This document shows, piece after piece, positions 8,646-17,911 of a stretch of DNA of 19,000 nucleotides. The stretch comes from Owenia fusiformis (Eukaryota > Annelida > Polychaeta > Sabellida > Oweniidae): assembly GCA_903813345.2 (NCBI GenBank), contig CAIIXF020000370.1:1-19000 (forward strand), read 5' to 3'. Position 1 is the stretch's first letter, and each line of letters opens with the position of its first letter. The position numbers and the translations under genes are program-made. The notes beneath the pieces are model-generated. The model saw nothing but the letters and a program-made list of their open reading frames with translations, was not told the DNA's origin and did not search any database.

Positions 8646-9441
8646 CCCCCCTATCACACCAAACTAGTTCTTACCCGTTCTTGCCAGTCCTACGAAAACG
8701 TCGTCAAACGGGCTCAATCCGGCTGTGGTCGGGAAATATGTCTGAAATAATTAGCTTCTTCGTTCTTAAACAGTCTTCAATACGTCCATCTCGTTCGCAG
8801 TTCGTTCAGGTCGGAGTGCATCGTTGTAGAACACGTCCTTAGTCTAGAAGGTCAACATGACCTGATTACAGAACGGTATGGTCGTCATCGAATTTTGAAT
8901 CGATTCAAAATTCTAAATCACATTCCCGTCTGAGAACGTTCATAAAGTTCGTAAATAGACCTTAGAAAGTTGCAGCTACGTTCATTCCGTTCGCACACAG
9001 TTTAAAACCAGTTTTGAAGAACGCAGTGGCAACTTGTTTGGTGTGATAGCTATATTTTTGCTAACTCGTTCATAAGCAGTGTTAAATACGTTCTTAATCA
9101 GTTTAAACCCGTTTGCAATTAGTTCTACCTCGTTCTCAACACGTCCGCAGACAGTTCAACTCGTTGTTAAAACGTCCCTAGTAGGATTGAAGTACGACGG
9201 TTCCGTTCGTAGTACGTCCAGCTCGTCGTTAGTACGTTGTCACTCGTTCTAATTGTAGAACGTGACGACCACGAGAACATTTTGAGCATTGTCTAAGTTC
9301 TAGAGGACCTACCCGTTCGAGTACGTTCGATGAAGTTTGTAAATAGATCCCAAACGGTTCTTAGTAGGTCCAGTCCGTTCGTATACAGTTGAAGCCCGTT
9401 TTCGAGAACGCAGTGAGAACTAGTTTGGTGTGATAGTAGGG
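8646..9441 (+). mobile_element. MITE family 'A', copy 2 (long, composite)
   Basis: A 796-bp copy in the same orientation as copy 1 with matching ends: CCCCCCTATCACACCAAAC on the left and GTTTGGTGTGATAGTAGGG on the right. The internal palindrome is at 8890-8913. TTA (8643-8645) precedes it and TAA (9442-9444) follows, so TA flanks both sides. Relative to copies 1 and 3 it has roughly 215 extra bases after the shared CACACAGTTTAAAACC. This extra block begins with a second element end (AACGCAGTGGCAACTTG...TTTGGTGTGATAG, ending at 9049) and continues with ACGT/CGTTC-rich mini-repeats before rejoining the family sequence near 9259. It is either a composite of two elements or an ancestral long form. 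Confidence 0.85.
9050..9260 (+). repeat. CGTTC/ACGT mini-repeat block unique to MITE copy 2
   Basis: Short words such as CTCGTTC, TACGTTCTT, ACACGTCC, TACGTCCAG and TTAGTACGT recur every roughly 15-25 bases. The block is absent from the two shorter copies, and no reading frame is implied. Confidence 0.55.
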
Positions 9442-9705
9442 TAAGTTACATGTGTCGCATGGTCCTTTCTCTTGTCTCATCCGTTGTACCCAATATCATC
9501 CAAAAAATGTCAAGAAGAACTTATACGGCTAGCGTTCTATCATGATCCTAATGTATGCACAAAAACTTCCTGCTCTCTTTCATGCTTTTAACAATGCTCT
9601 CTTTAGGACATATTTTTTGACACCGATGCATTCTTTAGCATAAAGCATAGACGCGAGAAAGGAATAGCTCTGTTGACTGAACCGTCCTTCAATCATATTT
9701 CGTAA

Positions 9706-10286
9706 CCCTACTATCACACCAAACTAGTTCTCACTGCGTTCTGGAAAACATGCTTAAACTGTGCACGAACGGATTTGACGTACTAAGAACCAACTAAGAA
9801 CCGTTTGGGATCTGTTTACAAACTTCATGAAACTACTAGAACGAGTAGGTCCTCCAGAACTTATAGAGCATGCTCAAATTTTCTGATGATCGTCAAAACG
9901 TTGCCGAATCGGTTTTAAACTGTGTGTGAACTGAATGAACGTAGCTACAAGGTTCTACGGTCTGTTTACGAACTTCATGGACTTTCCCGGACGGAAAATG
10001 TGATTTAGAATTTTGAATCGATTCAAAATTCGATGGCGACCATACCGTTCTGTAATCAGGTCATGATGACCTTCTAGACTAAGGGACGGTATATACTACG
10101 TTGCACACCGACGTGGTGCGACCTGAACGAACTGCGAACGAGATGGACGTATTGAAGACTGTTTATGAACGAAGTAGCTAATCATTTTAGACATATATCC
10201 CGACTGCAGCCAGATTGAGCCCGTTTTACGAAATTTTCGGAGGACTGGCAAGAACGGGTAAGAACTAGTTTGGTGTGATAGGGGGG
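9706..10286 (-). mobile_element. MITE family 'A', copy 3 (inverted)
   Basis: A 581-bp copy in reverse orientation, with left CCCTACTATCACACCAAAC and right GTTTGGTGTGATAGGGGGG. It is flanked by TAA at 9703-9705 and TAA at 10287-10289, the clearest target-site duplication in the family. The internal palindrome is at 10008-10031. By eye it matches copy 1 closely over its full length and lacks the extra block of copy 2. With copy 2 it forms an inverted pair about 264 bases apart. Confidence 0.87.
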
Positions 10287-10482
10287 TAAGACTCGTGAAA
10301 ATGGTGGTGTAAACTCAACATAATTTTTCTAAAACGTTCTAGCTAAGAAGTCTTGAAATGTTGCGTGTAGTGTAAATAGGGCTAGTGGTTATAAAGAACA
10401 AGGGACAAAGAGAAAGCATTTCCGCAACAGTTAATTTTATTCACGATGAAAGATTGACGGTTTACATATTAATTCTGCAATT

Positions 10483-10794
10483 CACCTATCCACGTTTTGT
10501 AGCATGACCGCCGTACCTATCGTCGCAAACATTCACTCTCCTCAGCAGGTCCTTACAAACATGTGTAATGAGGTCCCTTTCTTGTCATACCACACTGACT
10601 TTATCAATTACTCTTTGATAATGTTCATTCAGATCGTTTGGAAGGGTTGTGAAGACCTCGGTCTTCAGGTGGCCCCACAGGGGGATATCTAGGGGGTTTA
10701 AGTTGGGTAAACTTGGGGGATACTCGACCTGGTTATTCAATGCTATGATCAGATTTCCAAAGGGTTCTGTAACATTTTTTTGAGACACTCTGTA
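10483..10794 (-). pseudogene. second mariner-type transposase fragment with one terminus
   Basis: On the minus strand, from about 10792 downward, a terminus CAGAGTGTCTCAAAAAAATG next to TA (10793-10794) is followed directly by transposase-like sequence. It reads VEYPPSLPNLNPLDIPLWGH and then LKTEVF, the degenerate WPPRSPDLNPLDFFLWGyLK motif of IS630/Tc1/mariner catalytic domains. After an in-frame TGA the same frame continues ITHVCKDLLRRVNVCDDRYG and then GHATK, resembling the transposase C-terminus (i...l.nv..R...C....GGH.e). It is a dead, internally deleted copy. The opposite terminus was not found. It lies just upstream of the TATA box of the secreted-protein gene. Confidence 0.72.
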
Positions 10795-10830
10795 TAACAA
10801 TAAATTTAAGCTGCTCATTAATCTAAACAG

Positions 10831-10838
10831 TATATAAA
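10831..10838 (+). promoter_or_regulatory. TATA box of the secreted-protein gene
   Basis: TATATAAA stands 93 bases before the ATG at 10931. Transcription would start around 10860, giving a 5' UTR of about 70 bases. The context GCAAATACAATGG around the start is acceptable for a eukaryotic initiation codon. Confidence 0.55.
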
Positions 10839-10930
10839 CTAAGAGCATGTAGGTATTCGACATTGAGGAAACACCGGGTACACCTGAAAGGCATCATACG
10901 GAAGAAAACTACCGCGCCCAAGCAAATACA

Positions 10931-10979
10931 ATGGCCGGACGTCTGTTAATACTAGCCTTAGCTTTCCTGACTGTCAATG
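10931..10979 (+). CDS. secreted protein, exon 1 (signal peptide)
   Basis: The ATG opens MAGRLLILALAFLTVN, a compact signal peptide with a basic residue at position 4 and a hydrophobic core LLILALAFL. It ends with a phase-1 G before the donor GTAATT at 10980. Joined to the acceptor at 12420-12421 it gives TVN-G-KNTCEHL, so cleavage probably falls near the exon junction and the mature protein begins around KNTC. A signal-peptide exon ending in phase 1 is the common design for secreted animal proteins. The exon is too short to stand out in simple ORF scans. It is supported by the TATA box upstream and the matching phase downstream. Confidence 0.75.
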
Positions 10980-12421
10980 GTAATTACTTATAAATATGAT
11001 TAACGAGAACGTTTTAAATATTTAATGTTATTTTCGATTAATTAGAGTAATGTGACAATGAGTGTCACTTAGCTATCTGTTGCATAAAAAGCGTGCACAT
11101 TTTGACACGTAACCAAAGTGCAAAGTGTATACGAATTTAATTAGGAATATTAAGATAGCTTTTTAAATACACCATGGATCTTATTCGAAAAGGAAATTAA
11201 ATTATAATTTTTTAGCATTGAAATTGTTTCTTTAACCACTGACACAATGACGAACGCCATTTGTAAAGTAGATAAATGATTGGTCTCACTCAAAATGTGT
11301 CGACGGGAACTGTTCGGTGATATGTGAGTCAACTGTGTGGTTATAATGACTTCAACTAGAGATACCTAATATTCATTCTTAAATACAAAATAATATTAAG
11401 ACTGGGCAACTTAATATTCTAAGTAAAACAACATCTAAAACTTATTTCAGATGTTTGACTCATTTTGATATATATTCGCATGGAAAAATTAAAACTAGGA
11501 ATAAAATGTTTTACAAGAAATACATCCAATCAGAGTGAGGCCACAGGGGCGGATCTGGGAACCAACAAGGGGGGGGGCCCAAACTTGGGGTCTGAGAAAA
11601 AAACGTCCGCGCTTGCGCGGAAAAAAATTTTGGGCCCCAAAAACCCAAAAGTGGGCCCAAATTTTGAAATTTTGAGGCCCATTTTCTTCAAAATTTGGCC
11701 TAAAATTAAAAAACAAGGCCTTAGAAGGCCAATTTAAGACCTAAAAGGCCTACTTTTTGGGGCCTTAAAGCCTTTTTTGGCTCAAAATTTTTTTTGGGCA
11801 CAATTTTTTTTTTCTGGGCCAACCCAAGGGGGGGGGGGGGCCCGGGCCCCTGGGCCCCCCCCCCCCAGATCCGCCAGTGGGCCATGTTTCTCTTGGATGA
11901 CAGTTGATTCCTGGTTAAGAGAAGCTCCCAGTGATATGACTAGCTACTCCCAGAAAGGGATGACTCTGAGCAAGATAGAAAAATTTATCAATTCAATTAA
12001 TCGGCCTGGCTGTCAGACCACAGAAGTTCCTTGCAAAATTAATGCTTATTTCAATAAGAGATCTCAAACATTGTTTTATTATATTATACAGTTTCTGAGA
12101 TGCAAGAATAATAAATCATGAATTGCATTATAGTTCAAAAAGTAAAATAGACAATGCATATCTGCAAAATAAGTAAATCGTAATAAAATGCTCCTCCTCT
12201 CCTTTATAACATTTCTGTTTTAACATTGTGTAAGTACTATACAATCATTCTTAATCGAAATTCAAAAATAGTTGATGTCTAAGTAAATATAATATTGCAA
12301 AATGGAATCCAAATATCATAAGTTGTATTGTGTATATAAACAAATAAACATAAAGTTCACCTTTCCTCAAATGAACCAAATAAATGTAAAATAATACTTT
12401 CATTTTTACTTCCATGTTTAG
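10980..12421 (+). other. intron 1 of the secreted-protein gene
   Basis: A 1442-base intron from GTAATT to TTCCATGTTTAG. It contains the hAT-like MITE at 11544-11879. After the MITE, 11885-12118 holds a 78-codon open frame (PCFSWMTVDSWLREAPSD...) of unknown meaning. Confidence 0.7.
11544..11879. mobile_element. hAT-like MITE with low-complexity interior
   Basis: About 336 bp with imperfect terminal repeats, CAGGGGCGGATCTGG on the left and CCAGATCCGCCAGTG on the right. It is flanked by GGCCA on both sides (11539-11543 and 11880-11884). CA..TG ends with a GCGGATC(T/C)GG core are typical of hAT-like non-autonomous elements widespread in marine invertebrates. A 5-bp duplication is shorter than the usual 8 bp, but hAT groups with 5-bp duplications exist. 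The interior is built of G-runs, C-runs, A/T runs and GGCC/AAATTTT words, so open frames crossing it are not genes. Confidence 0.75.
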
Positions 12422-12727
12422 GAAAGAACACATGCGAACACCTTAAATTGTCGGGTATGTCCTTATATTTCAATGGCATATATGGGAACAGAAACACTCC
12501 GCATGGTCAGATGCCTACATATGCCCACATCGACGTCAAAGATACTTTTCTGTACTACTCAGTGGATGAGAGCAAATGGATGATCGACGATGATTTTGTT
12601 GATTCTCACGTTTTTGCACATTCCGCCACTACATCGACATCCAATCCAGTTTTATCGAATTCGTGGACTGCGGCGGTGGCTACATGGAAAAATCAACCAG
12701 ATGCTAGATTTAAATGTTTAGATTCAG
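12422..12727 (+). CDS. secreted protein, exon 2: extracellular 'SG..NG.Y' domain
   Basis: The exon is symmetric (phase 1 to phase 1), with acceptor AG at 12420-12421 and donor GTAAAA at 12728. It encodes about 102 residues: CEHLKLSGMSLYFNGIYGN, then MPTYAHIDVKDTFLYYSVDE, SKWMIDDDF, and SNSWTAAVATWKNQPDARFKC near the end. One cysteine near each end could form a disulfide closing the domain. The layout (C..l.lSG...y.NG.Y.....P.Y.h......LYYs....W.I.......s......P......W) resembles a poorly named, aromatic-rich extracellular module found in mollusc and other marine invertebrate proteins. I cannot give it a family name. Function is unknown; secretion to the extracellular space is the only supported role. 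Confidence 0.78.
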
Positions 12728-14160
12728 GTAAAATATAATTTATACTTCTTAGTTCTTATTACATAAACACAGAACACGGATAGTGGGAAGTTCTCCACAA
12801 TACTGTATATATTTTGAAGGTTATAAAGAAAGAATCAATGTTTCCGCGGAAAAATACTTCCGGTTAATTTAAGACTTATTTTTTACATTAATCTCAGTAT
12901 ATATATAAAAAATGATATTTTTGATTCATCCGTACAGTACATCGCAATACTTATGACTAAAACCAATCCCAGTTCAGTAATCATTTCTCTCGATTCTCTC
13001 CGACTAAAAATCTTAAAACTTTAAAGATACGTAGCACATTGGTAAACTTTCACTGCACATGCGTACGTCGAGCTGCAGTAGATAGAGGTGACGCTGCCAA
13101 AATGTATAAGGACGCTTTATAGTATGGTATGCCTTCCGAATATGAAGGATCCGTAGCACACTATAGCGCAGCGACATCTGAAGCAATATTTATGGAGGTG
13201 CATGTGTCTTGATTCTTGTAAAAGAGCATTTGCTGAAAAAACTTCCGACTTTCGGGATCGAAAACTGTCTTTCATCACAAGGGGTCGAAAAACGTGAATA
13301 TTCTGATTCGAACTTTTATACATTTTATAAGACACGGACAGTAATTCTATGCATACGGACAAAAATAGATTATTATCATGTAAAAATTTACTTAAATTTA
13401 CTGTAAATGTCGGTGTTTAATTAGTGTAATTATACAACTGTTAGATTTTGTTTAATTTTCCAAATATGAGCCAAGCAGATTCAACAAAGTTGTGTGGAAT
13501 ATTTAGGTAAATGATGAATGAAAACATACCAGTTATCTTAACATTTAAAACACTTGTTCATGTTTTATAAAACATAATACAATAACAAATAGGTAAGATT
13601 TATATCTAATTAAATGTTACAGAGGTATTGGAATGTTCATATATTCTAAAGGCATGTCTAATAATCAATTTGAGTTATATGCAATCGAACGCCCTACAAC
13701 TTTTCCTCGACATTTCTGCTGGCTATACGTTTTCTGATGGTTGCCTCCTCTTTGACCTTACCGCTTGATATAATCAAATTTCGATTATTCATGAATTCGA
13801 ACAAGTCTTGATGGTTGCTTTAAGTAAATGAGCTATATCTAACTAAGAAAAATATAATTTTAGTTGTAGTCGCAAAAAGTCGAGGAAGATCAATAGGTCC
13901 TCCTTTAATTTAATGTTCCCCGCGGAATAAAAGTCAATCTCAAAACGTTTTGAGACCCATTTTGTGAAAAAAACTAGCATAAGTCAAGCATTTGCCATTC
14001 TAATATAAAAGTGATTAATTTGTACTATTCATCTCATTAATAGCTGAGAAATAATACAAAACGTTGATGCACTGATTGCATAATGTTTTGGTACTGATGA
14101 GAACAATTACCTCAAAATTATAGCTTGGGAACTTAAATTATTATTCTTTTTTTTCTGCAG
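12728..14160 (+). other. probable intron 2 of the secreted-protein gene
   Basis: No coding exon with compatible phase and splice signals is apparent inside. It ends in an unusually good pyrimidine tract and acceptor, TTCTTTTTTTTCTGCAG (14144-14160). If that acceptor is not used, the stretch is simply non-coding. Confidence 0.4.
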
Positions 14161-14285
14161 CATTGTGTACTCCTGCAAATTACGAAAAATTTGGATTAGT
14201 TTTGGGTATTTTTTTTACCTCTGTTAATGACAATTTTTTTACCTCTGTTAATAACCTCGGTTATAATAAAAATTATCATATGTAG
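14161..14285 (+). CDS. possible exon 3 of the secreted-protein gene
   Basis: After the strong acceptor at 14160 the phase required by exon 2 (one base G carried over) gives A-LCTPANYEKFGLVLG and an open frame to TAG at 14283-14285. An alternative is a 45-base exon ending at 14205, before GTATTT, which would again be phase 1. The frame includes a duplicated 24-base block (TTTTTTACCTCTGTTAAT at about 14211 and 14235), which argues that the part beyond 14205 is non-coding or recently altered. No domain is recognised. Support is phase and splice signal only. Confidence 0.3.
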
Positions 14286-15260
14286 GTATGTTAATATTAG
14301 GTCAAATGTTGCTACACTATATATAGTGTGCTTCCAGCTCCTTTATTACACGTCATAGATATTTCATACCATGGACTATTACCGTGAATGCTCAATTCCG
14401 TACCGAACGGTATTACCGGAATGACTGTCAGCCTCTAGGTTAGTGTGACTGCTCCATAAGGTATATATAAATATAAAAATCTGTTTGATAGCATCACATG
14501 TAGAGGCGGAATATTACATATAAAATACTTCCAGGTTTTCAACAATTTTGGAGATTCAAGATGCTGGACTCTATTTATCCTAAGTACAGTATAATGGTGC
14601 GGACTTTGTAATTACTAGCCAGTTTAATTTCACCCGTTCAATATACATTTTCGTGGCTTGACTAATGCCTTAATTCACGATTAGTACAGTAAATAAGTAT
14701 TTAGATCTTCATGTTTTTTGGTTAACCCTAATGTCTGCATCCCTCTTGATTTTTTCAAGAATACATTTTTGCAATTTTTAGCGTCCCTGTTATTGTTTTG
14801 GCTTGAGTCACAGATATGAGACACTTTTTGGCGTAACAACCAACTTGAAAGGTGATTGAAAATTTGATATCATTCATAGAAAAAATGAACTGAATTGAAA
14901 AGTCATCTATTGTCCTTTTTATTCCCGCCATTTTTGTTTCAGACAATTTTTTAAAATTACAAAAATTGTATCATTTAGAGCAATTTATTGGACACATTTT
15001 CCGAAAACTAGTTAAACTTACTGGAAGTCAAAACAGAACTCTGTTATCTTGGTTCAAAAAATTGTCAAAATCCAGCATGGTTTTGTCACTTTTTGTTTTG
15101 TCATTTCCTGTTAACTTCCATGGCACCTTAGTATCACGGCACTAATGTGTATGCAATTACAGCACATTAAGTCAAGCTATTTGGTTGATCGAAGCATCCC
15201 ATAGCTCCCATATTAAACGTATCTACCTAATTGAACATAAAGCTGTCATCATTAACATTA
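14286..15260. other. non-coding stretch with a small palindrome and ACCG-rich block
   Basis: ACACTATATATAGTGT at 14314-14329 is a perfect 16-bp palindrome. At 14381-14425 an ACCG-rich block (CCGTACCGAACGGTATTACC) resembles the repeats near 18.1-18.26 kb. Otherwise the stretch is AT-rich with no recognisable gene. Confidence 0.5.
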
Positions 15261-15406
15261 AAAGGTCATGTAAGGTTTGGAGACTAATTGAGCTAGAATG
15301 CTCAAACTTTCATACATTCAGTTGACTATACATGTGCCAAATAAATGAGCTCAATATAATGCCGAAGTTATTAAGACTTAAGTGGGTTCCAGTTTTTGTC
15401 ACCCTG
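15261..15406. mobile_element. 3' fragment of a mariner-like element
   Basis: GGTTCCAGTTTTTGTCACCCTG (terminal part 15387-15406) followed by TA has the form of a mariner terminal repeat: CAGGGTGACAAAAACTGG on the other strand. The preceding 120 or so bases read like the untranslated tail of such elements. No matching opposite end or transposase was seen, and the left boundary is a guess. Confidence 0.35.
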
Positions 15407-15411
15407 TATTT

Positions 15412-15947
15412 ATAAAGCAATTTGATAAAATAATGATTCAGACAATTAAACAATAGCTTCAGGAAAGCCAACATGAATGGCTATAGAACCATCCAAGAAT
15501 ATGTATAAAGAGTAGCTGAAAAGACATCAACAGCAGATTTACTAAGAGAATTAATCTGTAGGGATGTGTTAGCTGAATGTGTATGATCCTATTAGCCAAT
15601 GTACCAAAACGCTAAAATAATTCAATTAAAACGATGCTATTATAGTAGAGAAGTTGTGTAAATATTATCAAAGAGTGGCGTAAATTTTTGTATTACTCTG
15701 CGGAGTTTGTGCCGATATAGAATTTTAACATCAAAACATACGTAAATATAAAAACGATGTGCCTGAAATTCATGCTAGCTACGACCCATGTATATTTAAT
15801 AAGTGCACCATTGATGAATAATCACCCATGCCTTATATCTCCCTAAAACAATTCTCATGAGTTCTGGGATACCCTGTTGTTGGAAGTTTTGCTCATGATG
15901 CTAACTGGACGTTTATTCTCACTTATTTGAGTTTTTGAAAGGTCAAT
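15412..15947. other. non-coding, no recognised feature
   Basis: No open frame of interest, terminal repeat or RNA gene was recognised in this AT-rich stretch. Confidence 0.5.
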
Positions 15948-17544
15948 GTGCAGTATGGCAAGTGATTTTAGACGGTCATATCTTTCATCATGAGTACTTT
16001 CTGGCCATCAATACTGTGGTTTTTATTAAAACAATATGTTTTCTTTCAAGTGAAGTCCCCATGGTAGTAAAATATCAATCCGACTCTCTGGAACGTTATG
16101 GATAAGAACCCCACCTTGACACTTTTTTCAAAATGTTAGGCTCATTTTCTAAAAAGAGGATCTTGTTTTTCTCAATTCTAACATATCGAAACTTTCTTCT
16201 ACACTATATTTATTTAACAATTTTTGAAAAGGGGATGTGTATTGAAATGCGTTAAAGTTAAAAACCACATATCCCATGTTGTTTTCTCAAAGGGAAAACT
16301 CGTGCTATCCATTGTTTTCAGCATCGTTTTGGACTTTCAATACCATTCTACTTTTGAAGAAGCGTAAACCGCTTGTTGAATAATCTTTTCATGCAATAAA
16401 AACCAGAAAAAAGAAGATCCTCTTTTGAGTAAATGACGTGTCGCAAAAAGGTGGCGCATTTGTTTTTTAGGGGTATCGCGTGAATGTAACTTTGATTCCC
16501 CGGATTCTAAAATAATATTCTTATTAAAGTTGTATATCATTTTAAAGCTGTTTCGATGAAGTTTTTAGATCAACTACATTCCGTTCACAATTTTTGCGCG
16601 TTCTTTTTAAAAAAAGAGTTTTTTACCAAAACATCTGGCAAATATCCCCTGTTGACACGTTACATTTTGAATTATTTTTCGTCGTTAAACGCTCATAACT
16701 CAAACAATATATGTCTATTATACTTATTTTTCGTCTTGATAAAGGTAGATAGAAGTTTTATTCCAAAGGATGAATTTTAGTAAGCGTCCAATATTGTGAC
16801 GTCATAGAGTTTGAAAAATAGAATCTGTTGACAGCGACCTTTTTTGCTCATTTTTTGTTCCTTCAACTTTTCAGGTGTACATTAAACAAAAAATACGAGA
16901 TCAATTTTTAATAAATCATACATGATTATTTTGCTCTTAAACTCTAGTTTATTAATAAATAGTTGATTTTGTTCGCAAAAGTATGTGTTTTCTGTTGTAT
17001 GTGGAAAAGTGGAGGACGAAAGGTTTTCAAAATTCATCAAAATAGGGCTAATTTACGCCATTCGCCTATTTTCAAGCACAGCAACACGTATATTTATTTC
17101 ACCTAAAATATCAATTGATTCGTGGTTTATGATGCTCCTAGCCCATTAACAATATATATATGATATCAGAGTTATTCGTCTAAAATGTTTTGAGATAGAG
17201 AGGTAAATGTGGAGGACGAAAGGATTTTCATGTGTGTACATTTTTCTCAAAAACGTCACATTCTACCATGTTAAAAGCGAGGATCCTCTGGATTACGCCA
17301 CAAAATGTGTAACAATGCGTGCGCGACCTTTTTGCGATACATCAATAAGTTCAACATTATGAAAAAAATGTTGACATGGGGTCCCTATTAATAATTTGTC
17401 GAATTGTTCGATTGATATTTTTATCATTATGGGTACTTCACTTGAAAGAAAACATATTGATTCAATAAAAAAACACTGTATTTATGCCCAGAAAGTACTC
17501 ATGGTTAAAGATATGACTATCTAAAATCACTTACCATACTGCAC
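15948..17544. mobile_element. ~1.6-kb element with long (about 200-bp) terminal inverted repeats
   Basis: The left end GTGCAGTATGGCAAGTGATT is matched in inverse at the right end (AATCACTTACCATACTGCAC, 17525-17544). The match is strong for about 135 bases, including TACTTTCTGG and ATGTTTTCTTTCAAGTGAAGT. It then fades over the next 70 or so bases (right arm to about 17340). TCGCAAAAAGGT(G/C)GCGCA occurs at about 16440 and, inverted, at about 17320-17336. The interior is AT-rich; the 74-codon frame at 16556-16780 has no recognised domain. No clear target-site duplication is seen. It looks like a diverged non-autonomous or foldback-type DNA transposon of unassigned superfamily. Confidence 0.7.
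17009..17229 (+). repeat. GTGGAGGACGAAAGG repeated at exactly 200-base spacing
   Basis: GTGGAGGACGAAAGG followed by (T/A)TTTCA occurs at 17009 and 17209, inside the long-TIR element. Flanking similarity is weak, so this is either a decayed 200-bp tandem duplication or a retained binding motif. Confidence 0.5.
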
Positions 17545-17909
17545 TCTCTTCATATAGCATAACTGCAAATATAGGCTATTCGTAACTTGTTTTTCTGTCT
17601 TCAAAAGTATCTCTGTCGAAGTGATTTGAGTGTCTCCTTGTCAATTACACCTAATTGCATAGGATGAAGTCGGAGAATTTTCTCGTGTTAATTGAAAGAC
17701 AGCCGACGGGTCTTGGACAGTCAAAAATATATGGCATGAATTCCGTATCAAAAGTAATACGTACCTAATTAGTAGTTTTGGTGCACGCTTTTAAAATCCA
17801 GTGCCTAATTTGGATCCGTGACCCCTTTCACTTAAACCACCGTACATAGCTTGGAATTCCGTTACCTATTTCATTTAACGTGACCAATCTTAATTTTGCC
17901 TGACGATAT
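17545..17909. other. non-coding, no recognised feature
   Basis: Nothing with coding character or clear repeat structure was seen here. Confidence 0.5.
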
Positions 17910-17911
17910 TT

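Noticed and set aside
11465-11737. Open frames on both strands across the GGCC/AAATTTT-rich stretch
   Set aside because: They are products of the low-complexity interior of a hAT-like MITE and not genes.
13680-13905. Possible inverted repeat (CTTTTCCTCGACAT against AAAAGTCGAGGAAG)
   Set aside because: Only about 9 bases match exactly and no further pairing or duplication was found.
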